Part shown: piece by piece, positions 1-8,788 of the stretch
Layout of the letters: each line of letters opens with the position of its first letter
Numbering within the stretch: position 1 is the first letter of the stretch
Assembly: GCA_947631955.1 (NCBI GenBank)
Contig: CANRNJ010000013.1
Span: forward strand, 37,191 to 101,190
Source of the DNA: an uncultured Lachnospiraceae bacterium
GTDB lineage: Bacteria > Bacillota > Clostridia > Lachnospirales > Lachnospiraceae
DNA length: 64,000 bases
Direction of reading: 5' to 3'
Made by a program: the position numbers and the translations under genes
Notes under the pieces: generated by a model
Seen by the model: the letters and a program-made list of their open reading frames with translations, nothing else
Databases searched by the model: none
What the model was told of the DNA's origin: nothing

Positions 1-239
1 TGGGAGTCACGAGCCGGCCGTGCAGGATCGAACGTCTGGGACCGAAGACGATGCGCGTTATTTTGACGCAGGGGCTTAACCGGCAGATCCGCCGCATGTA
101 CAGAACGCAGGGGTATGAGGTCTCCTCACTGAAAAGAACACGCGTTATAAATATAGGACTGGGCGGCCTGAAACCGGGAGAATTCCGGGAACTGACGCAG
201 GAAGAAACAAACAGACTGTATGAAATATGCGGTCTTTAG
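1..239 (+). CDS. rluF: 23S rRNA pseudouridine synthase RluF, C-terminal fragment
   Basis: Only the C-terminal part is inside the window; the reading frame is open from base 3 to the TAG at 237-239. The visible 78 residues contain GVTSRPC, followed by the family signature LTQGLNRQIRRM and the C-terminal GEFRELT segment. Together these match the RluF branch of the RsuA/RluB/RluE/RluF pseudouridine synthases, which modify a uridine of 23S rRNA. The catalytic Asp and the S4 domain would lie upstream of the window. ligA starts 26 bases downstream on the same strand, so the two may be co-transcribed. RluB is the main alternative; the GVTSRPC stretch favours RluF. Confidence 0.85.
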   Translation, partial: GVTSRPCRIERLGPKTMRVILTQGLNRQIRRMYRTQGYEVSSLKRTRVINIGLGGLKPGEFRELTQEETNRLYEICGL

Positions 240-265
240 GAAAGAATAAGAAGCGGGTGGGTTGT

Positions 266-2227
266 ATGAACGATAAGCAGACAAACCGGATGAAGGAACT
301 GGTATCCCTCTTAAACAGTGCGTCCGAAGCATATTACGCACAGGACAGGGAGATTATGAGCAATTTTGAATATGACCGGCTGTACGACGAACTGACGGAG
401 CTAGAATCAATAACGGGCGTTACGCTTGCAAACAGCCCTACGCTGAACGTGGGATATGAAGCGGTCGACGAACTGCCCAAAGACCGCCACGAGCAGCCGA
501 TGCTTTCTCTGGCCAAGACGAAGAGCAGGGAAGAACTCCGCGAATGGCTGAACGGCAGGAAGGCCCTTTTGTCATGGAAACTGGACGGGCTTACGGTCGT
601 GCTGAATTATGAGGACGGCAGACTGGTCAAAGCCGTCACCCGCGGCAACGGCGAGATCGGCGAAGTGGTTACCAACAACGCCAGAGTCTTCAAGAACATT
701 CCGCTGTCCATTCCCCACCGCGGAAAAGTGGTGGTGCGCGGCGAGGCGATCATCAGTTACAGTGAATTTGAGAAGATCAACAGCCAGATCGAAGAGGTTG
801 ACGCCAAATATAAGAATCCGAGAAATCTGTGCAGCGGTTCCGTAAGGCAACTGAACAATGAAGTCACGGCGTCACGCAACGTCAATTTCTACGCTTACAG
901 CCTGATCAGCGCGGAGGGTGTGGATTTTGCCGATTCCAGAAAGGCTCAGTTCGATTTTCTTGCGAAAATGGGATTCGACGTGGTGGAATACAGACTGGTA
1001 GATCCCGATACGATCATGGATGCGATCGCTTACTTTGAAGAGAAGATACGGACCTACGACATTCCGTCGGACGGGCTTGTGCTGCTCTATGAGGATATCT
1101 CTTATGGACAGTCCCTCGGCCGGACCGCCAAGTTCCCCAGAGATTCCATTGCGTTTAAATGGGCCGACGAGATCCGGGAAACGGTGCTGCGTAAGATAGA
1201 GTGGAGCGCCAGCCGCACGGGCCTGATCAATCCGGTGGCGGTTTTTGATCCGGTAGAATTGGAGGGAACAACGGTCAGTCGGGCGTCCGTTCACAACGTC
1301 AGCATCGTGCGCGGGCTGAAATTGGGGATCGGCGACCATATCACTGTGTACAAGGCCAATATGATCATTCCGCAGATAGCGGAAAATCTGACAAAGAGCG
1401 GTACGCTTGAGATTCCGGAGCGCTGCCCGGTATGCGGGGAGCCCACCGAGATACGGCAGGTAAACGATGTGCAGTCGTTGTATTGCCGCAATCCGGCCTG
1501 CGACGCAAAGAAGATCAAGTCCTTTACGCTGTTTGTGAGCCGGGATGCACTGAATGTGGAAGGACTGTCGGAATCCACCCTTGAAAAATTTCTGGCGGCG
1601 GGTTTCTTGCACGAGTTCGCGGATGTTTTCCATCTGAGCCGTTATGAAACGGAGATCACGGGCATGGAGGGATTCGGCGAAAAGTCTTACCAAAATCTTA
1701 TGCAGAGTATAGAAAATGCGCGGCATACCACGCTGCCAAGGCTGATCTACGGTCTGGGGATCGAGAACATCGGCGTGGCGAACGCCAAGGTCTTAAGCAG
1801 GCATTTCGGCCACTCTTTGGAAGAACTGCGCTGCGCAGGCATAGAGGAGCTGAGCGATATTGACGGAGTCGGTGAAGTGATCGCCGCGGGGATTTACGAA
1901 TATTTCCGCAATGCGGAGCGGATGGAGCAGCTGGACCGCCTCTTGGAAGAACTGGATATTGTCCGGGAAACGGTGGATGAGAGCGCCCAGACGCTGACGG
2001 GAATGAGTTTTGTTATCACGGGGAGTCTGGTTCATTACGGGAACCGCAGCGAACTGAAAGAGGAGATAGAAGCAAGAGGGGGAAAAGTCACGGGCAGCGT
2101 TACCGGCAGGACCACCTGCCTGATCAACAACGATCTGACATCGCAGTCTTCCAAGAACAAGAAAGCCAAAGAACTCGGCGTCCGTATCGTTTCGGAGGAT
2201 ACGTTTGTGGAAGAGTACCTGTCATGA
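266..2227 (+). CDS. ligA: NAD-dependent DNA ligase LigA
   Basis: NAD-dependent DNA ligase that seals nicks in replication and repair. From the ATG at 266 it is 653 residues. The adenylation lysine is K105 in the KLDG motif. A four-Cys zinc site is visible (C387, C390, C407, C412), then helix-hairpin-helix repeats (GIENIGVANAK, GVGEVIAAGIY) and a C-terminal BRCT domain from about residue 570. An in-frame ATG at 227 would overlap the end of rluF and adds 13 lysine- and arginine-rich residues unlike the family. The 266 start (MNDKQTNR) follows a G-rich GGGTGGG stretch and fits the usual N-terminus. Length is close to the normal 650-680. Nothing appears to be missing. The gene ends 43 bases from the convergent metA. 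Confidence 0.95.
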   Translation: MNDKQTNRMKELVSLLNSASEAYYAQDREIMSNFEYDRLYDELTELESITGVTLANSPTLNVGYEAVDELPKDRHEQPMLSLAKTKSREELREWLNGRKALLSWKLDGLTVVLNYEDGRLVKAVTRGNGEIGEVVTNNARVFKNIPLSIPHRGKVVVRGEAIISYSEFEKINSQIEEVDAKYKNPRNLCSGSVRQLNNEVTASRNVNFYAYSLISAEGVDFADSRKAQFDFLAKMGFDVVEYRLVDPDTIMDAIAYFEEKIRTYDIPSDGLVLLYEDISYGQSLGRTAKFPRDSIAFKWADEIRETVLRKIEWSASRTGLINPVAVFDPVELEGTTVSRASVHNVSIVRGLKLGIGDHITVYKANMIIPQIAENLTKSGTLEIPERCPVCGEPTEIRQVNDVQSLYCRNPACDAKKIKSFTLFVSRDALNVEGLSESTLEKFLAAGFLHEFADVFHLSRYETEITGMEGFGEKSYQNLMQSIENARHTTLPRLIYGLGIENIGVANAKVLSRHFGHSLEELRCAGIEELSDIDGVGEVIAAGIYEYFRNAERMEQLDRLLEELDIVRETVDESAQTLTGMSFVITGSLVHYGNRSELKEEIEARGGKVTGSVTGRTTCLINNDLTSQSSKNKKAKELGVRIVSEDTFVEEYLS

Positions 2228-2270
2228 CGCCGCCCTCTGCAAGCGGACATCTGACGGCGGACCGGTGCGG

Positions 2271-3185
2271 TCAGATATTGCGTATATCGTAGGGCGTGGT
2301 CTGATACACATAGTAGTTGAGCCAGTTGGAATAAAGAAGCTGTCCGGTCGAACGCCAGTTGACAATCGGCGCTTTTGAAGGATCGTCGTCGGGAAAATAA
2401 TTGACCGGTATCGAAGGATTCAAGCCTTTTTCCAGATCCCTGAAATATTCCAGAGCAAGCGTATTGGAATCGTATTCGGGATGGCAGGTGATAAAGAAAT
2501 GGCGGCTGTCGGTCGTCTTGACGATAGTGACTCCGGCCTCGTCGGAAACCGCCATAAGTTCCAGTTCCGGCACGGATGCGATCTTTTCCTCGGAAATGCC
2601 CATGGCGCGCGATTGAGGCGCATAGAAGATATCGTCGAAACCTCTGAACAGCGGCGAGGTCTTCTTTATGATCTTGTGCGGATAGACGCCGGAAAGCTTG
2701 GTGTCCATGTCATAGCGCTCCAGACCGTAGAAATGGTACAGTCCGGCGAAGGCGCCCCAGCAAAGATGCAGGGTACAGTGCACATGGGAAGCGCCCCAAT
2801 CCATGATCGTACACAGTTCATCCCAATAGGTGACGTCCTCGAATCTCACATAGTCCAGAGGCGCGCCGGTGATGATCATGCCGTCGTATTTGCGGTCTTT
2901 GACTTGGTCAAAAGTAGTATAAAAAGATTCCAGATGGTTGGAATCGGTATGCTGAGGGGTATAGCTTGCCGTCTGCAAAAATTCCACATTGACCTGAAGC
3001 GGCGTGTTGGAAAGTTTGCGTAAAAGCTGCGTTTCCGTTACGATCTTGGTGGGCATCAGATTCAGGATCAGCACGTCAAGCGGGCGGATATCCTGATGCA
3101 TCGCTCGGTATTCGGTCATGACAAAAATATTTTCCTGCTCCAGTATGGTGGTTGCCGGTAAAGAATCAGCAATTTTAATAGGCAT
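2271..3185 (-). CDS. metA: Homoserine O-acyltransferase MetA
   Basis: Transfers an acyl group from acyl-CoA to L-homoserine, the first committed step of methionine synthesis. It is 304 residues, the normal MetA length. The class I glutamine-amidotransferase-like triad is present: C142 in LCWGAFAG, with H235 and E237 in CHPEYD. Residue 111, which in studied MetA proteins separates acetyl-CoA (Glu) from succinyl-CoA (Gly) users, is Asp here (TGAPLDYV), so the donor cannot be read directly; the acidic side chain favours acetyl-CoA. The gene converges on ligA. The leader of about 100 bases contains the palindrome CCGTTCGAACGG, but I see no SAM riboswitch. Family assignment is firm; donor specificity is inference. 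Confidence 0.93.
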   Translation of the reverse strand: MPIKIADSLPATTILEQENIFVMTEYRAMHQDIRPLDVLILNLMPTKIVTETQLLRKLSNTPLQVNVEFLQTASYTPQHTDSNHLESFYTTFDQVKDRKYDGMIITGAPLDYVRFEDVTYWDELCTIMDWGASHVHCTLHLCWGAFAGLYHFYGLERYDMDTKLSGVYPHKIIKKTSPLFRGFDDIFYAPQSRAMGISEEKIASVPELELMAVSDEAGVTIVKTTDSRHFFITCHPEYDSNTLALEYFRDLEKGLNPSIPVNYFPDDDPSKAPIVNWRSTGQLLYSNWLNYYVYQTTPYDIRNI

Positions 3186-3286
3186 AAGATTTTCCTCGAC
3201 TTTTCGCTGTCGTTGTCTGTCCGTTCGAACGGGGACGCCGACTGATTATCATATACCTTAACATAAAAAGTCGTTTGTTGCAAGAA

Positions 3287-3315
3287 TTGCACATTGTCAC
3301 AAAATGGGATATAAT
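3287..3315 (+). promoter_or_regulatory. Sigma-A promoter of repeat copy A
   Basis: TTGCAC (3287-3292), a 17-base spacer and a perfect TATAAT (3310-3315). The predicted transcript start is at about 3318-3322, the first bases of the hairpin of the dispersed repeat. It points towards the gene at 3706. Two other repeat copies have the same layout with TTGCTA and TTGCGC as -35 boxes. Confidence 0.65.
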
Positions 3316-3440
3316 AAGCGCAGACTCAGCAGTCTGCGCTAAGAGAATCGCGCTGCGATCCTCCCGAAATGATATATGGTGTTGGCATCTGAGAATGTGA
3401 TATAATAAGCGAAGAGTCAGCACTCTGCGCTAAGAAAATC
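3287..3440 (+). repeat. Dispersed leader repeat, copies A (3287-3391) and B (3394-3440)
   Basis: Copy A has a promoter, hairpin 1 (GCGCAGACT, loop CAGC, AGTCTGCGC at 3318-3339), hairpin 2 around ATCGC-GCT-GCGAT (3346-3358), then a conserved tail ending GGCATCTGAGA (to 3393). Copy B follows at once with an extended -10 (TGATATAAT, ending 3406) and hairpin 1 again with a changed stem (AGAGT/ACTCT, 3409-3430). Copy B's hairpin 2 and tail are replaced by the 90-bp direct repeats that follow. Related copies lie at 11226-11460 and 53248-53356. Stem changes are compensatory between copies, which supports a functional RNA structure. The family is unknown to me. Confidence 0.7.
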
Positions 3441-3654
3441 GTGCTGACGCACTGTAAGATTCTGTCGTTACCATATCAGGTGAAATCAAATGCTCGCCAT
3501 GCTCGCGCTTGATTTCCTGCTGATATGGAAATAGTAACTCCAGAATCCGTCTGCTTTGCAGCCGTCGTGCTGACGCACTGTAAGATTCTGTCGTTACCAT
3601 ATCAGGTGAAATCAAATGCTCGCTATGCTCGCGCTTGATTTCCTGCTGATATGG
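3439..3654. repeat. Two 90-bp direct repeats, each with a 58-bp inverted repeat
   Basis: Units 3439-3528 and 3565-3654 (period 126) are nearly identical; the only difference I see is one C/T change in the centre. Each ends in a long imperfect hairpin, 3471-3528 and 3597-3654. Its arms are CCATATCAG/CTGATATGG and GAAATCAA/TTGATTTC around a GC-rich centre. The 36-base linker between units is unrelated. The arrangement resembles a short non-coding repeat or MITE-like element duplicated in place. There is no transposase. The minus strand stays open across the array, but the translation only mirrors the repeats. Confidence 0.75.
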
Positions 3655-3705
3655 TAAATTATAAAAAGACTTGTAAGAAAAGGCATAACGAAGGGGGCTG
3701 CGGTT

Positions 3706-3996
3706 ATGGAAACTGCATATCAGAAAGTGAAAGTACATAATGAACTGGAATGGTGTCAGGTGAGCGACTTGGGCACCAAGGAGAAGATCGAGAAGATTCT
3801 TTTGAAGAACAGGGTTTCTTATTTTGTCAAATGGGAGAAACCGAAGCTGTTTTCAGGAGAAAAGTTCGGGACCTGCATTTTCTGTGTCAATCAGCTGCAA
3901 AAGGAAACGGCGGACGAGGCGGTCCGGGAGCTTGCGGATGAAGTGAAGGGAAAGATCCGGTTTATCAACCGTAAAGTGGAGAAGACCTTTTATTAA
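3706..3996 (+). CDS. Conserved protein of unknown function (96 aa)
   Basis: I do not recognise this family. The ATG at 3706 follows an AAGGGGG ribosome-binding site 8 bases upstream. The product is a small soluble protein rich in Lys and Glu. It has no signal peptide or membrane segment and two cysteines in CIFC (about residues 62-65). A C-terminal helix-like region (ETADEAVRELADEV) precedes a basic tail. It lies downstream of the repeat-rich region 3287-3654, whose promoter at 3287-3315 reads towards it, so it may have a structured leader of nearly 390 bases. The next gene follows after 117 bases with no clear terminator between, so the two may share a transcript. Confidence 0.75.
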   Translation: METAYQKVKVHNELEWCQVSDLGTKEKIEKILLKNRVSYFVKWEKPKLFSGEKFGTCIFCVNQLQKETADEAVRELADEVKGKIRFINRKVEKTFY

Positions 3997-4113
3997 TAAC
4001 AGGTTTTATTCATAACAGGATCCTAACAGCAACAGACGGTATCAGTAACGGGAATTTATTAATAACATATATTATTTATAGCGGCGCTTTCCGCTGCATA
4101 AGAGGTGTTATTT

Positions 4114-4287
4114 ATGAGCAGCTGCGATACATGCAGTAATTATCAGTATGATGAAGATTATGAATGTTATGTGTGTATGGTAGATCTGGACGAGGACGAT
4201 ATGAGCCGCTTTTTGAGCGGCGGCAATTTCGACTGTTCCTTCTATCAGGCGGACAACGAATATTTGATCGTAAGAAAGCAGATGTAG
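4114..4287 (+). CDS. Small Cys-rich acidic protein, DUF6472-like (57 aa)
   Basis: A 57-residue acidic protein with cysteines at the N-terminus (SSCDTC), in the middle (ECYVC) and once later (FDCSFY). The sequence ends in NEYLIVRKQM. The pattern resembles the small clostridial family catalogued as DUF6472; this is from memory and the function is unknown. The Cys pairs could bind zinc. The ATG at 4114 has AGAGG 8 bases upstream, whereas an in-frame GTG at 4105 would overlap that site, so 4114 is preferred. The stop codon lies inside the first arm of the terminator at 4276-4311, so the coding sequence ends right at the transcript end. Confidence 0.8.
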   Translation: MSSCDTCSNYQYDEDYECYVCMVDLDEDDMSRFLSGGNFDCSFYQADNEYLIVRKQM

Positions 4288-4311
4288 GACAAGATCCCAC
4301 ATCTGCTTTTT
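4276..4311 (+). terminator. Intrinsic terminator overlapping the stop codon
   Basis: AAAGCAGATGT pairs with ACATCTGCTTT and is followed by a T-run ending at 4311. The stop codon of the 57-residue protein (4285-4287) is in the stem. It may also stop the minus-strand activator gene ending at 4317, although the minus-side U-run is weaker. Confidence 0.8.
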
Positions 4312-4316
4312 GCATA

Positions 4317-7300
4317 TCAGGCTTCTTTCTTCAGATTTTTCTGTGCCGTTGAGAGCATCAGCTTGATACGGTTGAGCTGATTGACTTCGCTTGCGCCCGG
4401 ATCATAATCGATGGCCACGATATTGGAGAGCGGGAATCGTTTGCGCAGCGCTTTGATAACGCCTTTGCCCACTACATGGTTGGGCAGGCAGGCGAAAGGC
4501 TGCGTGCAGACGATGTTATTGACGCCGCTGTGGATCAGTTCCACCATTTCGCCGGTCAGGAACCATCCTTCGCCGGTCTGGTTGCCGATGTCGACGATCG
4601 GTTTCGCGTAATCGACGATCTTGTAGATGCTTACCGGCGGCGTAAAATGCCGGCTTTTCTCAAACGCACTGACGGCGGCGCCGCGCAGCTTTTCAAGCGC
4701 CCAGATCCCCATTCTGGACACGGCGGCGGACTTGCGCGACGTGCCGAGATGATCGGCCTTGTAGATCTGGTTATAGAAGCAGTACAGCATGAAATCCAGC
4801 AGATCCGGCACTACGGCTTCGGCTCCTTCGGACTCCAGCAGCTCCACCAGATGGTTGTTGGCCGCGGGAGCATATTTGACAAGGATCTCGCCTACGATCC
4901 CGACCCGCGGCTTGTTCAGATCTTCGCGGATGGGCACGGCGTCGAAATCTTCTATGATCTCCCGGCACATTCTGCGGAAAGTGTAAAGGCTCATGTGTCT
5001 GCGCGACACGAATGTGCGGCATCTTTCGGCCCATTCGGCGTGCAGCGCATTGACGGAACCCGGTTCGCTTTCATAGGGCCGCATCCGGTATACGCAGCGC
5101 ATAAGGATATCTCCGAAGAGAGCGCTGTACGCGGCGCGTATCAGAAGTTCGGCGTTCAGATGAAAACCGGGATTGCTCTCGATACCGGCTAGATTCAGCG
5201 AGATGACCGGTATCTGCGCCATGCCTGCTTTTTCCAGCGCACGCCGGATGAACCCGACATAGTTGGTGGCACGGCAGCCGCCGCCTGTCTGCGTCATGAT
5301 GATCGCAACTTTATTCAGATCGTATTTTCCTGACAGCAGAGCGTCCATGATCTGTCCCACGACCATCAAAGAAGGATAACAGGCGTCATTGTTTACATAT
5401 TTCAAGCCCACGTCTACGGCGTGGCGGTTATCGTTTGCAAGGACCTCAAAATGATAGCCGCAGGCTTCAAACCCGGCCTGCATGATCTCAAAATGGATCG
5501 GCGACATCTGCGGACAGAGGATCGTATAATTTTGGCGCATCTCTTCGGTAAAGGCGACTTTGTTAATGGCGCTTGAACGTATGATGCGCTGTTTCTTCTT
5601 CTGCTCGCGCACTTTGATGGCGGAGAGGAGAGAGCGGATACGGATCCTTGCGGCCCCCAGATTGTTGACTTCATCGATCTTTAAACAGGTATAGATCTTG
5701 TCGGAGCCGGAGAGGATATCGTTTACCTGATCCGTAGTCACGGCGTCCAGACCGCAGCCGAAAGAGTTGAGCTGGATTAGGTCCAGATCGTCCCGCGTTT
5801 TTACAAAGCTGGCGGCGGCGTACAGTCTGGAATGATACATCCACTGGTCCGACACGATCAGCGGCCGTTCCGGATCGGCCAGATGGGAAACGGAGTCTTC
5901 CGTAAGCACGGCAATACCGTAGGAATTGATCAGTTCGGGGATGCCGTGGTTGATTTCTGGATCGATATGATAGGGCCTGCCGGCCAGAACGATGCCGCGG
6001 ACATGTTCTTTTTCCATATAGCGGAGAACCTCTTCGCCCTTGTCGCGCATATCCTGCCGGGCTCTGGCCAGTTCTTTCCACGCTTCGTCAGCGGCTTCCA
6101 TGACTTCCGACACGGGGAGCTCGCTGAATTCCCTCGCGAGGGCGGAAGTGACCGTCTTAAGATTGCCAAACGACATGAACGGATTGCGGAATCTTACTTC
6201 GCCGCGCCCGATCTCCTCCACGTTGTTCTTGATGTTTTCCGAGTAGGAGGTGACGATGGGGCAGTTGTAGTGGTTGTTTGCCTCGTGAAACTCGTCCCGC
6301 TCATAAAAAAGCGCGGGATAGAAGATAAAGTCCACTTTTTGGCTGATCAGCCATGCCACATGGCCGTGGGCCAGTTTTGCGGGATAACATTCCGATTCGC
6401 TTGGGATAGACTCGATGCCCAGTTCATAGATCTTGCGGTTGGAACTGGGCGACAATACGACGCGGTACCCCAATCTGGTGAAAAAGGTGAACCAGAACGG
6501 ATAATTTTCATACATATTGAGGACTCTCGGAATACCTACCGTTCCGCGCCGCGCCTTATCGGCGGAAAGCGGCTCGTAGGAGAAGAGCCTCTTTAACTTA
6601 TAATCATACAGGTTGGGAAGGTTGTTTTCGTTCTTGGTCCTGCCGAGTCCGCGCTCGCAGCGGTTTCCGGATATATACTGGCGGCCGCCGGTAAATTTGT
6701 TGATGGTAAGGCGGCAGTTGTTCGTGCAGCCTTTGCATTTTGCCATGCTTGTTTCAAACTGCAGACGGGTGATCTGTTCCAGATTCAGCATGGTGGTCTT
6801 CTCTCCGGCGGTATAGTGCTCCCTTGCGATGAGCGCGGCGCCGAACGCCCCCATGATGCCTGCGATGTCCGGACGGATCGCCTCACAGCCCGTGATCTTC
6901 TCAAAACTTCTGAGCACGGCATCGTTATAGAAAGTGCCGCCCTGAACAACGATGTTTCTGCCAAGTTCCGAGGCGTCGGATACTTTTATGACCTTAAAAA
7001 GCGCGTTCTTAATGACAGAGTAGGCAAGGCCCGCGGAGATATCGGATACGGAGGCTCCTTCTTTCTGCGCCTGTTTTACCTTGGAATTCATGAATACCGT
7101 GCACCGCGTGCCAAGGTCGATGGGGTGCTCGGCAAAAAGCGCGGCCTTTGCAAAGTCTTCCACGCTGTAATTTAAGGATTTGGCGAATGTTTCGATGAAG
7201 GAACCGCACCCGGACGAACATGCTTCGTTAAGCTGCACGCTGTCCACGGTCTGATTCTTGATCTTGATGCATTTCATGTCCTGTCCGCCGATGTCCAGTA

Positions 7301-8555
7301 TGCAGTCCACTTCGGGATCAAAAAAGGCGGCGGCATAGTAATGGGCAACGGTCTCCACCTCTCCGTCGTCCAGAAGGAAAGCCGCTTTCATCAGGGCTTC
7401 GCCGTAGCCGGTAGAGCAGGAGCGTACGATCTGCACGCCCTCCGGAAGCAGAGAATAGATCTCTTTCAGAGAGCGGATCGCCGTTTTGAGAGGACTTCCG
7501 TCGTTGCTGCTGTAAAAAGAGTAGAGCAGGGAACCGTCTTCCCCTACCAGAGCGACTTTCGTCGTGGTGGAACCGGCGTCGATCCCCAGAAAGCAGCTGC
7601 CCTTGTAAGACGCAAGACGGGAGGTGTTGACGTGATGGGCGTTGTGCCTTGCGCAGAAGGCGTCATAGTCCGCCTTGGAGGTAAACAGAGGCTCCATGCG
7701 CTCCACTTCAAACTCCATCTTGATATCGGACGATAATTTTCCGACCATCTGCTCCATGGTGAAAAAGGTATCTTCCTTCGCGTTTAACGCGGAACCGATC
7801 GCGGCGAACAGATGGGAGTTGTCGGTGTCGATGATATGCTGTTCATCCAGTTTCAGCGTGCGGACAAACGCCTGCTTCAACTCGGACAGAAAGTGCAGCG
7901 GCCCGCCCAGAAAAGCGACATGGCCGCGGATGGGTTTCCCGCAGGCGAGTCCGCTGATGGTCTGGTTTACGACGGCCTGAAAAATAGAGGCCGACAGATC
8001 TTCCTTGGTCGCGCCCTCGTTGATGAGAGGCTGTATATCGGATTTGGCGAACACGCCGCACCGGGCAGCAATCGTATACAGAGAATGATAGTTTTTGGCA
8101 TACTCGTTCAGCCCGGACGCATCCGTCTGGAGCAGAGAGGCCATCTGATCGATGAAAGAGCCTGTACCGCCGGCACAGATGCCGTTCATGCGCTGTTCGA
8201 CGCTGCCGCCTTCAAAATAGATGATCTTGGCGTCTTCCCCGCCGAGTTCGATCGCTACGTCTGTGGCTGGGGCAAAAGTCTGAAGAGAGGTGGATACCGC
8301 GATCACCTCTTGGACAAACGGCACCTGAAGATGATTGGCAAGCGTCAGTCCGCCGGACCCGGTGATCATCGGGTGCACCGTCAGATCGCCGAGCTGGCCG
8401 TAAGCTTTCTGAAGCAGCTGCGAGAGCGTTTCCCTTATGTTTGCAAAGTGTCTTTGATAATCGGAAAAGAGTATCTGCCGTCCGGAATCCAGAATGGCGA
8501 TCTTTACGGTCGTGGAACCGATATCGATACCGAGGGTGTATTGCATTTCACTCAT
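4317..8555 (-). CDS. Fused 2-hydroxyacyl-CoA dehydratase activator (BcrA/BadF ATPase pair + DUF2229 + HgdB-like)
   Basis: A 1,412-residue fusion. Two ASKHA ATPase domains of the BadF/BadG/BcrA/BcrD type come first; their phosphate loops are GIDIGSTT near residue 5 and GIDAGSTT near 330. A four-Cys motif CKGCTNNC follows at about residue 620. A DUF2229-type region and a C-terminal part resembling the HgdB subunit of 2-hydroxyglutaryl-CoA dehydratase follow. Activators of this family use ATP to push one low-potential electron from an iron-sulfur cluster into the dehydratase. The true substrate of the large fused form is not established. AGGAG lies 11 bases before the ATG at 8555, while a GTG at 8567 abuts it. 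No dehydratase subunit genes are next to it. Domain calls are confident, the role is not. Confidence 0.85.
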   Translation of the reverse strand: MSEMQYTLGIDIGSTTVKIAILDSGRQILFSDYQRHFANIRETLSQLLQKAYGQLGDLTVHPMITGSGGLTLANHLQVPFVQEVIAVSTSLQTFAPATDVAIELGGEDAKIIYFEGGSVEQRMNGICAGGTGSFIDQMASLLQTDASGLNEYAKNYHSLYTIAARCGVFAKSDIQPLINEGATKEDLSASIFQAVVNQTISGLACGKPIRGHVAFLGGPLHFLSELKQAFVRTLKLDEQHIIDTDNSHLFAAIGSALNAKEDTFFTMEQMVGKLSSDIKMEFEVERMEPLFTSKADYDAFCARHNAHHVNTSRLASYKGSCFLGIDAGSTTTKVALVGEDGSLLYSFYSSNDGSPLKTAIRSLKEIYSLLPEGVQIVRSCSTGYGEALMKAAFLLDDGEVETVAHYYAAAFFDPEVDCILDIGGQDMKCIKIKNQTVDSVQLNEACSSGCGSFIETFAKSLNYSVEDFAKAALFAEHPIDLGTRCTVFMNSKVKQAQKEGASVSDISAGLAYSVIKNALFKVIKVSDASELGRNIVVQGGTFYNDAVLRSFEKITGCEAIRPDIAGIMGAFGAALIAREHYTAGEKTTMLNLEQITRLQFETSMAKCKGCTNNCRLTINKFTGGRQYISGNRCERGLGRTKNENNLPNLYDYKLKRLFSYEPLSADKARRGTVGIPRVLNMYENYPFWFTFFTRLGYRVVLSPSSNRKIYELGIESIPSESECYPAKLAHGHVAWLISQKVDFIFYPALFYERDEFHEANNHYNCPIVTSYSENIKNNVEEIGRGEVRFRNPFMSFGNLKTVTSALAREFSELPVSEVMEAADEAWKELARARQDMRDKGEEVLRYMEKEHVRGIVLAGRPYHIDPEINHGIPELINSYGIAVLTEDSVSHLADPERPLIVSDQWMYHSRLYAAASFVKTRDDLDLIQLNSFGCGLDAVTTDQVNDILSGSDKIYTCLKIDEVNNLGAARIRIRSLLSAIKVREQKKKQRIIRSSAINKVAFTEEMRQNYTILCPQMSPIHFEIMQAGFEACGYHFEVLANDNRHAVDVGLKYVNNDACYPSLMVVGQIMDALLSGKYDLNKVAIIMTQTGGGCRATNYVGFIRRALEKAGMAQIPVISLNLAGIESNPGFHLNAELLIRAAYSALFGDILMRCVYRMRPYESEPGSVNALHAEWAERCRTFVSRRHMSLYTFRRMCREIIEDFDAVPIREDLNKPRVGIVGEILVKYAPAANNHLVELLESEGAEAVVPDLLDFMLYCFYNQIYKADHLGTSRKSAAVSRMGIWALEKLRGAAVSAFEKSRHFTPPVSIYKIVDYAKPIVDIGNQTGEGWFLTGEMVELIHSGVNNIVCTQPFACLPNHVVGKGVIKALRKRFPLSNIVAIDYDPGASEVNQLNRIKLMLSTAQKNLKKEA

Positions 8556-8710
8556 TTCAGATATCACTCCTAATCTTCTTATTAATATGGATATTGTCGG
8601 ATTTAGTCATTATACGACACGGTTTTACAAAAAGCAATCCGCTAATTGATGGAAAATGCCCGGTCAATTATTAAATTTTTATGACTTGGCGGTTTTAAAA
8701 GACCGCGGCG

Positions 8711-8739
8711 TTTACTTTTAAATAAAGGAATGATAAAAT
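8711..8739 (+). promoter_or_regulatory. Promoter of the rhomboid-like gene
   Basis: TTTACT (8711-8716), a 17-base spacer and an extended -10, TGATAAAAT (-10 hexamer 8734-8739). The predicted start at about 8746 lies downstream of the in-frame ATG at 8738. That argues for translation starting at 8789. Confidence 0.5.
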
Positions 8740-8788
8740 GTATTCAGTTTTTACAGCGAAAATACATTACAATGACTGGGAGAATGAT

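Noticed and set aside
3186..3290. SAM riboswitch upstream of metA
   Set aside because: The leader is about 100 bases and lacks the S-box core; only a 12-bp palindrome is visible.
3430..3738. Open frame of 102 codons on the minus strand over the repeats
   Set aside because: It is generated by the two 90-bp direct repeats; its translation contains the repeat twice and has no ribosome-binding site.
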